From Trinickia mobilis (GTDB taxonomy: Bacteria; Pseudomonadota; Gammaproteobacteria; Burkholderiales; Burkholderiaceae): 64,000 nucleotides of DNA. This document shows positions 27,190 through 33,857 of the stretch, in pieces. The position numbers and the translations under genes were made by a program. Below the pieces are notes generated by a model. That model had not been told where the DNA came from and did not search any database. It was given only the letters and a program-made list of their open reading frames with translations. The stretch is taken from assembly GCF_017315705.1 (NCBI RefSeq), contig NZ_JAFLRF010000011.1, positions 116,410-180,409 on the forward strand. Direction: 5' to 3'. The first letter of the stretch is position 1, and each line of letters starts with the position of its first letter.

Positions 27190-27202
27190 TTATGCCTCAT
27201 AA
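27190..27202. promoter_or_regulatory. palindrome upstream of the hipA-like gene
   Basis: TTATG-CCT-CATAA, a perfect 5+5 dyad starting 12 bp before the hipA-like ATG in an AT-rich patch. It is a candidate operator for the HTH partner, as toxin-antitoxin operons are usually autoregulated. Confidence 0.4.
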
Positions 27203-27472
27203 ATGTAGCATGATAAGGCGATGAATTGCCTATACGCTTCTTATAAGAGTTTTTTGGCCGAATCAGGGGGCTGGATTGCTTGGTGTGGCACTGGCTTCCA
27301 CCCAGTAGTGCGAGCTTCTTTCGAACTCAGCTCGAAACCGAAAGCTTTGTCGGCGATCGCGAGCTGGCTCGCGACAGAACAGATCGTCGTCGCTACGTTA
27401 GTCGCTCAGTCGCACGTACTCTGGCTCTCTACGGCTACGAAAGTGCGTCGACAATTCGTTGACACAAAACAA
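27203..27472. other. intergenic, no supported gene
   Basis: The only open frame here (plus strand from 27221) runs through the terminator and the tRNA remnant and is not credible. Apart from the hipA promoter region I see nothing else. Confidence 0.4.
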
Positions 27473-27504
27473 AAAGGGTTACAAGCAATCGCTTGTAACC
27501 CTTT
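27473..27504 (-). terminator. original tRNA-Lys terminator, displaced by the element
   Basis: A perfect 14-bp stem with a 4-nt loop; read on the minus strand it is followed by TTTTTGTTTTG. It lies 9 bp beyond the tRNA-Lys 3' remnant, in the position expected for the terminator of the tRNA gene before the element inserted. Confidence 0.75.
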
Positions 27505-27512
27505 GAATTCTT

Positions 27513-27559
27513 TGGTGGGGCGTGAGTGGCTCGAACACTCGACCTACGGATTAAGAGTC
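27513..27559 (-). repeat. attachment site copy (3' part of tRNA-Lys)
   Basis: 47 bp identical to the 3' part of the intact tRNA-Lys at 39297-39343. The match covers CCA, acceptor 3' strand, T arm, variable loop and anticodon 3' strand. A GAATTC also precedes both copies by 2 bp. It marks the far boundary of the element. Confidence 0.9.
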
Positions 27560-27597
27560 AAACCAAGCGCCTTGTACGTTACCGGACATCACTTGAT

Positions 27598-28260
27598 TTA
27601 ACAAGGAAAACCGTAACGGCGGGCCTCCTCCAGTAACTCAACATAACTAGGCATTTCCGGCAAAATTCCGGCACCTGCGGCATCAGCCATTTTCTTGCGG
27701 GCCTGCACGTGCGCAGCGGTTAAGCTGGGTAAGAATTCTTCGACGGGCATGTTAGCTGGAACACCCAAAACGTCCCGCCTCCAAGGATAGGGGACGAGAC
27801 CTCGGTCCCAGAGGATGCCCCATTGCCAAAGGTAATGCTCCATTACCGATCGGGCCTTCAGCCGGCGAAAGGTTGGCCAATCGTACTCGTAAGCCAACTC
27901 AAGATCGGACCAAGCGAGATCGCTGAAGTCGATTAGATCGCCAGGGGTACCGACGATCTCGTCTCTATCTTGGCTTGTGGCTTTGTTATTTCGAACGACG
28001 ATCTTATGTGCGCGACGCTTAAGAAGCGTCGCTATACGATTCTCGAGTTGCTGGATGGATGCCGCCTGCGGCGCCCTCGTTTTTCGGGTGCGTGGATAGA
28101 GTGAGTAACGGTAGGACTGCCCATCCGGCAGGCCGAGCGCGGCATCCAAATCCGAATAAGACAGCCCCGTCAAAGTGCGTGCTTCATCGATAAGAATCGC
28201 GGCAAAGCGGTTCAGAGCGCCACGTAGTATCCGTCCTCGATTGGGTCCAATGTTGGCCAT
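27598..28260 (-). CDS. hypothetical island protein
   Basis: About 220 residues, unrecognised. The ATG at 28260 is used; in-frame GTG (28287) and TTG (28272) codons are alternatives, and a GGAGGG lies 6 bp before the TTG. The N-terminal third contains LSYSDLDAALGLPDGQSYRYSLYPRTRKTRAP, which could be an HTH-like DNA-binding segment; the remainder is rich in Trp and Tyr (SDLELAYEYDWPTFRRLKA). It lies just inside the attachment site and points toward it, divergent from the small HTH gene at 28350. A regulator of the excision/replication genes is possible but unproven. Confidence 0.55.
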   Translation of the reverse strand: MANIGPNRGRILRGALNRFAAILIDEARTLTGLSYSDLDAALGLPDGQSYRYSLYPRTRKTRAPQAASIQQLENRIATLLKRRAHKIVVRNNKATSQDRDEIVGTPGDLIDFSDLAWSDLELAYEYDWPTFRRLKARSVMEHYLWQWGILWDRGLVPYPWRRDVLGVPANMPVEEFLPSLTAAHVQARKKMADAAGAGILPEMPSYVELLEEARRYGFPC

Positions 28261-28349
28261 CGGCGTCGTCAAAAACTGGCCCTCCACTAAGCGAGGGCCG
28301 GCAAATAGAGTAGCCGCATGTTACTACACGTGATCGGGGGTGATTATCT

Positions 28350-28652
28350 ATGACGAGAGCGCAGGAAGATTTCCGTGCGGCATTCGCTCGAATGGCGGCT
28401 GAGACGGTCATAAATCGCATTGAACTCGCGTCGTTGCTTGCGACGACTCCGGGCGCCGTCACACAGATGGCATATCGCGGCGAGCTTCCTCCTAGGGCAT
28501 TTCCAGCGAAGCGGAGAGCTTGCTGGTTTGTTGGCGACATACGACGTTGGCTTACCGAAGCGGCTGCGGAGCGTGCGAAGGCGACGTCCCAACAGGTGAG
28601 AAAGTCCGCGCCCGCGCGGATCGGTCGGCCGCGCCTTCCCGCTAGTGTTTGA
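28350..28652 (+). CDS. small DNA-binding protein (excisionase/AlpA-like wHTH candidate)
   Basis: 100 residues. Residues about 20-65 (INRIELASLLATTPGAVTQMAYRGELPPRAF and CWFVGDIRRWL) look like a winged helix of the MerR/AlpA/Xis type: a helix pair, then a wing with a Pro-Pro turn and a Trp-containing helix. The C-terminus is Arg/Lys/Pro-rich. It overlaps the reading frame of the replication-like gene downstream and is probably co-transcribed with it. Directionality factor or copy regulator are both plausible. Confidence 0.6.
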   Translation: MTRAQEDFRAAFARMAAETVINRIELASLLATTPGAVTQMAYRGELPPRAFPAKRRACWFVGDIRRWLTEAAAERAKATSQQVRKSAPARIGRPRLPASV

Positions 28653-28663
28653 AAGGGCGGGAA

Positions 28664-29605
28664 ATGAGCAAAAGCGATTTTCCGAACCACGAAGGTGGTG
28701 TCATCCGAGTGAATCATTCGGAGCGCTGGGGCGCTGTGCCGGAAGCCTTGTTGGAAGACGAACGGCTTGGGTTAGACAGCCGCGCAGTAGCATCATGGCT
28801 CGCGATAAAGCCGTCAGGCTGGCAGATCATTGTGAGTGTTCTGCGTCGCCGCTTGAGGACGGTAGCGCTATCCGAAGCAACAGGCGACGTTGTCTGCCGT
28901 GAATTGACGAATGATCGCTGGCGACGCATCGCCAAGGAACTTGAAGCTGCTGGCTACCTTACGCGGGAGAAAATCCATGGACGTTCTGGCCGTTGGACCT
29001 GGCATATCACCTTCAACCCAAGACCGCCTTTGCATGGCGTGACCGTAGCTGGATTTTCCAGTGACGGTGAAGCCGGCGCTGGATCAGCCAGCGCTGGTCG
29101 GCCCAGCGTAGGGAAAACCAGCGATAAAGGTAAACCACTGAAGAAAAACACCACTGAAGCTACAACCACTACAGAGGCCTCTCAAAAGCGATCGGCCACT
29201 AACGATCGAGCGGCAGCTTTAGCGGCAGAGGTTGTGGTCAGCAAGTACGCGGAAAGGCATCGGGATGTTCTGTTGCGATTAGCCGCAGGCGCAGCGCTAA
29301 CGCACACAGAGACCCAAGAGATCGCGGACGAGCTGTCCGGCGCGCTAGAAGCAGTTGCTGAGGGTAGGCACCCGGGGATACGAAATGTGCGCGGCTGGAT
29401 CACAAAGATGATAACTGGGCTGCGCGACGGCGGGTTCGCTCCCGACTTTGGTATCCGCGTAGTGGCCACGCGGAACGCTCCCGCCGCTAGAAGCGATGCC
29501 CCGCCAACTCAGGGGTCGGAGTTCGGCAGGGAAAGTGCGCGCCACTTGCGGCGCGTATTGCGGTACGTTGGGCCGCCAGAGGGGGGTGACGAGGGTGCCC
29601 CGTGA
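28664..29605 (+). CDS. replication-initiation-like protein with N-terminal wHTH
   Basis: 313 residues from the ATG with AAGGGCGGG upstream. Residues about 25-110 (LLEDERLGLDSRAVASWLAIKPSGWQI ... DRWRRIAKELEAAGYLTREK) are a winged-helix domain of the kind in plasmid and ICE replication or helix-turn-helix proteins. A low-complexity linker follows (about 130-165, Gly/Ser/Thr/Lys), then a helical C-terminal domain (about 170-260, with a GIRNVRGWITKMITGL phrase). Linker plus DnaD-like tail is common in initiators. Iteron-like repeats lie directly downstream, supporting a replication role. Confidence 0.6.
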   Translation: MSKSDFPNHEGGVIRVNHSERWGAVPEALLEDERLGLDSRAVASWLAIKPSGWQIIVSVLRRRLRTVALSEATGDVVCRELTNDRWRRIAKELEAAGYLTREKIHGRSGRWTWHITFNPRPPLHGVTVAGFSSDGEAGAGSASAGRPSVGKTSDKGKPLKKNTTEATTTTEASQKRSATNDRAAALAAEVVVSKYAERHRDVLLRLAAGAALTHTETQEIADELSGALEAVAEGRHPGIRNVRGWITKMITGLRDGGFAPDFGIRVVATRNAPAARSDAPPTQGSEFGRESARHLRRVLRYVGPPEGGDEGAP

Positions 29606-29622
29606 CGCAACTTTGGTTCCGT

Positions 29623-29719
29623 TTCGACAGAATTTCGATTCCGTCTTGATTAAATTGCGAAAATTTCTGCCTATGTTGCGACAATTTATTGCCTATGTCG
29701 CGGTAATTTCTTGATTGCG
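29623..29719 (+). repeat. iteron-like array
   Basis: Three to four degenerate units of about 21-22 bp: TTGCGAAAATTTCTGCCTAT at 29655, TTGCGACAATTTATTGCCTA at 29676, TCGCGGTAATTTCTTGATTG at 29698, and a weaker TTTCGACAGAATTTCGATTC at 29623. Spaced repeats just after a Rep-like gene in an AT-rich patch are typical of a replication origin. Confidence 0.5.
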
Positions 29720-29751
29720 GAAGATAACGAATCGATAGTATTGCGATGTAG

Positions 29752-29880
29752 GTCCGGGCAAGACAGGTGAAGTTAGCTAACCGGACAGGCCGGTTATCTA
29801 ACTTCACTTCCCCTTATTCGCACAGGTGCTCAACGGGGGGCTTGCTCTGCGAGGCAAGTCGGCTACCGCCGACAACTACA
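29752..29880 (+). other. oriT: IncP-type origin of transfer (oriT)
   Basis: The stretch reads like the RP4/RK2 oriT in order: a nic-like CCGGGCAAGACAGGTGAAG at 29756, an inverted repeat (29769-29784 with 29790-29805, one mismatch), then CCCTTATTCGCA at 29812 and GGTGCTCAACGGG at 29827, CTTGCTCTGCGAGGC at 29843 and a GGCTACCGCCGAC hairpin at 29861. A TraJ homologue follows at 29912. By analogy with RP4 the nick would be on the minus strand within the CTTG/CCCGG context. Match to RP4 is from memory, not an alignment. Confidence 0.8.
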
Positions 29881-29911
29881 GCGGCCGAGACCGCGTTTTG
29901 ATTGGACGCCA

Positions 29912-30286
29912 ATGGAGAAGAAGAATGCAGCGACCCGCAAAAGCGGGCGGCATTTGCGGGTGCCAGTGCTTCCCGAAGAAGAGGAAGCAATCAAGGCGAA
30001 GGCGAAGCAAGCGGGTCTGTCGGTTGCCGCTTATCTGCGCAATGTCGGAATGGGTTACACGATCCACGGCGTCATCGACGCGGAGTTGGTGCGGCAACTC
30101 GCGAAGATCAACGGCGATCAAGGCCGGCTAGGCGGATTGTTGAAGCTGTGGCTGACGAACAGCGAGAAGCTGGGAAGCGAGGACCCGGACCACATGCGTC
30201 GTCTCATCTATGGCGTTCTCGATAGGATCGTCACGATGCAGGGTGCCATGCTCAAGCTCGTGAACGAGTGGAAACCAAAAATTTAG
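29912..30286 (+). CDS. traJ: TraJ-like relaxosome protein
   Basis: 124 residues resembling RP4 TraJ across its length: a basic N-terminus, then RVPVLPEEEEAIKAKAKQAGLSVAAYLRNVGMGY (ribbon-helix-helix, about 15-50), and the diagnostic LVRQLAKINGDQGRLGGLLKLWLT (about 68-91). In IncP plasmids TraJ binds the oriT inverted repeat and recruits relaxase TraI. The gene sits right after the oriT as in RP4. traI, which follows traJ in RP4, is missing; only a short ORF lies there. The protein should thus act with a relaxase supplied in trans. Confidence 0.85.
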   Translation: MEKKNAATRKSGRHLRVPVLPEEEEAIKAKAKQAGLSVAAYLRNVGMGYTIHGVIDAELVRQLAKINGDQGRLGGLLKLWLTNSEKLGSEDPDHMRRLIYGVLDRIVTMQGAMLKLVNEWKPKI

Positions 30287-30294
30287 CCGCTAAA
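30282..30294. promoter_or_regulatory. KorB operator-like palindrome (O_B) 1
   Basis: TTTAGCCGCTAAA, an exact match to the 13-bp KorB operator consensus TTTAGC(G/C)GCTAAA of IncP plasmids. It overlaps the traJ stop codon. Confidence 0.75.
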
Positions 30295-30313
30295 CATGAG
30301 CCGCGACGGGAAA

Positions 30314-30326
30314 TTTAGCCGCTAAA
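30314..30326. promoter_or_regulatory. KorB operator-like palindrome (O_B) 2
   Basis: A second exact copy of TTTAGCCGCTAAA, 32 bp after the first. No korB gene is in the window, so the sites are orphaned unless an IncP plasmid is present. Confidence 0.75.
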
Positions 30327-30370
30327 TTTTTCTCAACTGCGGGATGTGCCCGAGCACCACAGAGAGAACA

Positions 30371-30613
30371 ATGGAGACGACGCTTTTTGAGGAGCTGGTG
30401 GTAAGTTTACGGCAAGCGGCAGACGCAGCCCGAGCAAGTAATCGCAAGCGGCGAACCCGTCGACGAGTAGCCGAGCGTATCCGTGAAGAACGACAGGCGC
30501 TGCAGATGATCGGCCCTCGGGCCTTCAAAAGGAAACGGCCGCAGCCGAAACACCTGCGTGTCAGGGAGCTGTCAAAGCGGGTCGTCATACGAAGGAAGGT
30601 CATAAAGAGGTAG
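30371..30613 (+). CDS. short basic protein, possibly a truncated regulator
   Basis: 80 residues. The N-terminal METTLFEELVVSLRQAADAA resembles the first helix of many small HTH antitoxin-type regulators, but the HTH itself is absent; the rest is extremely basic (Arg/Lys about 35%, ending VVIRRKVIKR), which can also arise by chance in this DNA. It occupies the place where traI would follow traJ. Doubtful as a working gene. Confidence 0.3.
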   Translation: METTLFEELVVSLRQAADAARASNRKRRTRRRVAERIREERQALQMIGPRAFKRKRPQPKHLRVRELSKRVVIRRKVIKR

Positions 30614-30916
30614 GCATTCGATAACCAGCCTCCAAATCGCTGCCATAGACTGGCGCAGCCGTTAGCGGCACATGGCAAGGTGGTCAGTATGGCACTGCTC
30701 AACTGTTTCAACGGATTTTGTAGGGCGCCCCGGTAGTTCTTCAGTGCAGCATCACAGTCCCCACCACCGGCGCCGAAATGACCATCCCAGAGTTGCGCAA
30801 GTTGGTATGCGGTAAGGACGCGAGAAGCTTGATCCTCGGCGCCGACGCTAAAATTTATGCGATGTGGATTCAACGGGCTACCGCAGTGTTTGACAGAACC
30901 TTGACCTTCTTCGCGC
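30614..30916. other. island intergenic region, no supported gene
   Basis: About 300 bp before the SOS box. Short open frames exist on both strands (one from 30778 spans the SOS box), but none has a convincing composition or ribosome-binding site. Confidence 0.4.
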
Positions 30917-30934
30917 ACTGTACAAATATACAGT
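30917..30934. promoter_or_regulatory. SOS box (LexA operator)
   Basis: ACTGTACAAATATACAGT contains CTGT-N8-ACAG, the canonical LexA operator core shared by E. coli and beta-proteobacteria, with an AT-rich centre. It is 196 bp upstream of the three-Cys-motif gene, with two tiny coupled ORFs in between, so this operon is likely DNA-damage inducible. Confidence 0.75.
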
Positions 30935-30965
30935 ATTGCACGCACATCATGAGCTGTTTCGGCGT

Positions 30966-31052
30966 ATGAGTATCGCCTGGCGACGGCGCACTACTTTTGC
31001 AGAGCTGGAAATGGCACGCAACCGTAACGCCGCGATGTGGATGGGCGGATGA
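30966..31052 (+). CDS. putative 28-residue leader peptide 1
   Basis: A 28-codon ORF (MSIAWRRRTTFAELEMARNR start) just after the SOS box. Its TGA overlaps the ATG of the next small ORF. Whether it is translated is unknown; it could be a leader or the remains of a gene broken by a frameshift. Confidence 0.3.
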   Translation: MSIAWRRRTTFAELEMARNRNAAMWMGG

Positions 31053-31117
31053 CCATAATGCGAGTCGGGGGCACCAGAGTAGCTGCGCTGGACCACGTAC
31101 AATATCGGAAAGCATAA
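31049..31117 (+). CDS. putative 22-residue leader peptide 2
   Basis: A 22-codon ORF (MTIMRVGGTRVAALDHVQYR start) with a 4-bp overlap with the previous one, ending 12 bp before the three-Cys gene. It may couple translation into that gene. Confidence 0.3.
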   Translation: MTIMRVGGTRVAALDHVQYRKA

Positions 31118-31129
31118 TAGGCGGCTAAA

Positions 31130-31981
31130 ATGGGAAAGGATTCGCGAATCGAATGGACACATCACACTTTCAACCCATGGTGGGGGTGCGTGAAAGTGTC
31201 GGCCGCTTGCGATAACTGCTACGCGGAGACTTGGGCCAAGCGGCTCGGAGAAAGTGTTTGGGGGCCCAAAACGGAACGCCGGTTCTTCGGAGACTCGCAT
31301 TGGAAGGAACCCGTCAAATGGAACAAGGAAGCGTTGGCGAGCAAGTCACGCCGACGGGTATTTTGCGCGTCCATGGCGGACGTGTTTGAGAATCGAGAAG
31401 ATCTGATTCCGCATCGAATGCGCCTACTCCGGCTGATCGAAGACACGCCGCAACTCGATTGGCTTTTGCTGACAAAGCGCATTCACCTTGTTCGCAAGCA
31501 GCTCCCGAAGGGATATGTGTTCCCGAAAAACGTTTGGTTAGGCGCAACTGTCGAAAATCAGGCGTCGGCGGGTAAGCGAATAAAGCACCTGCTAGAATTC
31601 ACGTCGCCTGCTGTAAGATTCCTTTCGTGCGAGCCGCTTTTGGGACCTTTGGATATACGCGAGCATTTAGTTCGCGGTGAAAATGGCTCCCGGGTCGATT
31701 GGGTTATCGCGGGCGGGGAGTCGGGGCCGGGGTCACGGCCGATGGATCCGGCGTGGCCAGCTGATCTGCAAAAGCAGTGCTCCAAAGCACGGGTGGCGTT
31801 CCATTTCAAGCAATGGGGTCATTGGGCGCCGTTGGAGCAAGTAACGGATTTGGTGACAAAAAGAACGCCTATTCAGGTGGTGCGGCGAGACGGGACAGAG
31901 ATCTCACTGGCAGCCATTGGAAAGGGTAAATCCGGCCGGATATTATCCGGTAAACATTGGGACCAATTTCCAACGGTATAG
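31130..31981 (+). CDS. three-Cys-motif protein (phage Gp37/Gp68-like, DUF5131)
   Basis: 283 residues. The N-terminus reads IEWTHHTFNPWWGCVKVSAACDNCYAE, with Cys20, Cys27 and Cys30 (C-x6-C-x2-C), the hallmark of the Gp37/Gp68 family whose Cys cluster is thought to hold an iron-sulfur centre, radical-SAM-like. Further family phrases are FCASMADVFE, WLLLTKR, NVWLGATVENQ, RFLSCEPLLGP and IAGGESGPGSRPM. Members are common in phages and defence-type islands next to TcmP, which is the case here. Biochemical function is not established. Likely SOS-controlled. Confidence 0.88.
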   Translation: MGKDSRIEWTHHTFNPWWGCVKVSAACDNCYAETWAKRLGESVWGPKTERRFFGDSHWKEPVKWNKEALASKSRRRVFCASMADVFENREDLIPHRMRLLRLIEDTPQLDWLLLTKRIHLVRKQLPKGYVFPKNVWLGATVENQASAGKRIKHLLEFTSPAVRFLSCEPLLGPLDIREHLVRGENGSRVDWVIAGGESGPGSRPMDPAWPADLQKQCSKARVAFHFKQWGHWAPLEQVTDLVTKRTPIQVVRRDGTEISLAAIGKGKSGRILSGKHWDQFPTV

Positions 31982-32019
31982 CAAGCTTGGGGCGGTCCAA
32001 CAACTAGCTGGGCACCAAC

Positions 32020-33291
32020 GTGTCAAAAAGGCACTACAACTGGGACGAGGGCCCAGCGATTATCGACGAGCACAGCATTACTAAACACCAAGTCCTCGTC
32101 GACTATCTGATTCGATACTTTGATCAGCGCACACGAAACTCGCGCGGACGAGAGATTTTTAAGCTGACACTCGTCGATGGATTCTGTGGCGGCGGCGAGT
32201 ATTACTTACGAGGGACGAAAACTCTCGTTCTCGGGTCTCCGCTTCGAATTATTGAAGCCGTGGAGTCGGCGAAACAATTGGTCAACTTGGATCGAAAGAA
32301 GCCGATCATTTTCGATATCCAGTTCGTCTTCATCGACAAAAATGCTGGAGCAATAATGTATTTGCGAAAGGCACTCACGGAGCGCGGTTTCGGCGCTGCA
32401 CTCGATAAGACGATTCACCTCTTGCACGCCGAGTTCGCTGAGACGGCCGACGCCGTCCTCTCTAAGGTGCGCTCGCATACGCCGCGTGCACACAAAGTCC
32501 TGTTCTTTCTTGACCAGTACGGCTACCGGGAAGTGCCAGCCTCACTAATCCGCAAGATTTTCTCGCAGGCGAACAACGCGGAGATCGTCCTCACTTTCCA
32601 TGTGTCATCATTTGCCACCTATACCAACGACGAGTTGGCGGCAAAGGTATCGAAGACACTCCAGATTGACATCTTCGACCGGCTCGGCGGCCGCTCGATT
32701 GAAGACATCAAGGAAAGCGATGCGGATTGGCGCCGGTTCATCCAGGCCGCGCTCTACGACGCACTAGTCGTCGGCTGCGGGGCTTCCTTCTTTACGCCGT
32801 TTTTCATTCGAGGCAAGGGCGCAGGGCATGGAGAGTACTGGCTTGTTCATCTTTCTCAGCACCACCGCGCTCAAGACGTCATGAAGAGCGTTCACTGGAA
32901 GCTCAGCAATCACTTCGTCCACTACGGCGGCGCCGGTCTGAACATGCTTGCACCGCACACTATGGGTTTCCTCCAGGACTTCGATGGAGGCTTCCGGTTC
33001 GACGACGTGGCACGGGGGAAGTCCGACGAGGCCCTTACTCAGCAACTGGCAGAGTTTGTCTTCGCGAGGGGCGCGATGAAGTTTTCCGCCATATTTTCGG
33101 AGACATGCAATGGATCCCCGGCGTCGGCCGAAATGTACAAGGACGTGCTTGAGAAGCTCATCAACAGTCGTGACATTGAAGTTCAATCGGTGGAGGGGAA
33201 ACCTCGATACTTAGCTCGGTACATCGTGGACACGGACGTTGTGCGGCCAGCGAGGCAGCTGAAATTGTTCCTACCATCTCAAGACCTCTAA
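32020..33291 (+). CDS. tcmP: three-Cys-motif partner protein TcmP
   Basis: 423 residues from a GTG start without a strong ribosome-binding site, 38 bp after the three-Cys gene. The N-terminal domain carries LTLVDGFCGGGEY (about 49-61), VFIDKNAGAI and FFLDQYGYREVP (about 163-174), matching the TcmP family; the DGFCGGG and acidic FFLDQYG motifs resemble a SAM-dependent methyltransferase. The C-terminal part (about 330-420) looks like a winged helix. Function is unknown; the genetic link with the three-Cys protein is conserved. Confidence 0.85.
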   Translation: MSKRHYNWDEGPAIIDEHSITKHQVLVDYLIRYFDQRTRNSRGREIFKLTLVDGFCGGGEYYLRGTKTLVLGSPLRIIEAVESAKQLVNLDRKKPIIFDIQFVFIDKNAGAIMYLRKALTERGFGAALDKTIHLLHAEFAETADAVLSKVRSHTPRAHKVLFFLDQYGYREVPASLIRKIFSQANNAEIVLTFHVSSFATYTNDELAAKVSKTLQIDIFDRLGGRSIEDIKESDADWRRFIQAALYDALVVGCGASFFTPFFIRGKGAGHGEYWLVHLSQHHRAQDVMKSVHWKLSNHFVHYGGAGLNMLAPHTMGFLQDFDGGFRFDDVARGKSDEALTQQLAEFVFARGAMKFSAIFSETCNGSPASAEMYKDVLEKLINSRDIEVQSVEGKPRYLARYIVDTDVVRPARQLKLFLPSQDL

Positions 33292-33762
33292 TCGTATTTA
33301 GCAATAGAGTATGTTGGCGCAACCGAATGGCGCCTCGACTGCGTCCAACGATCGCGCGGGGCGCGCACTGGAAGGCGTCAGCCTTCCCACTCTTGCAAGC
33401 CGTTTTTGAAACGTGCCCGGCAGGGCCGGGCAGCGCAGAGCCAAATTCACAGTCAGCGGCTGAAAACTTGCGATGGCGCAGGAAATACGGTTGGTTTGAT
33501 TTGAAGGCAGGATAGGCTTTAGCCGGGTTTTATCATATCTGCCTTGAATGATCGCGATAGTCTTGGGTGTCGATCTTGTGTCAACGATTGCGGCCCCTGT
33601 TGCCGCGATGATCGGTGTGGGCTCTGTGTCGGCCGCCGATGAGGCTGGCGACGAGCTAAAGCCTTTGCGTTGGGAGAATATTCGACGAAAGCATCGGGCG
33701 GCGTTTGCTCCGAATTAACCTGTCCTTGCGCTTATCCGATCTGTACACCGGTCGAAAGAAAC
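33292..33762. other. island intergenic region with a weak small ORF
   Basis: 471 bp between tcmP and the convergent terminator. A 56-codon plus-strand ORF at 33548-33718 has a hydrophobic start (MIAIVLGVDLVSTIAAPVAA) and a charged tail, so it could be a small membrane peptide, but no ribosome-binding site is evident. Other open frames here look like chance. Confidence 0.35.
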
Positions 33763-33800
33763 GAGTCGTCCGGAGGGGCACTGACCCCTTCGGACGACTC
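33763..33800. terminator. bidirectional hairpin between convergent operons
   Basis: 16-bp stem (33763-33778 with 33785-33800) with one G-T pair and a 6-nt loop. It separates the tcmP operon from the converging ubiquitin-like operon. Confidence 0.7.
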
Positions 33801-33857
33801 TCGCTGCATCACAAATCAGATTGGCCGTGGTTACTAAAGCTGCAGTGCGTTAGTCAT

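Noticed and set aside
27221-27601. 126-aa plus-strand ORF
   Set aside because: It runs through the tRNA terminator and the tRNA-Lys 3' remnant; the tail is a translation of the attachment repeat.
30287-30916. Looked for a TraI-type relaxase start after traJ
   Set aside because: No frame shows a relaxase Tyr motif or the three-His motif; only an 80-residue basic ORF is present.
30322-30945. 207-aa minus-strand ORF downstream of traJ
   Set aside because: It covers the second KorB site and the SOS box, is Arg/Ser-rich with no domain or ribosome-binding site, and runs against all neighbouring island genes.
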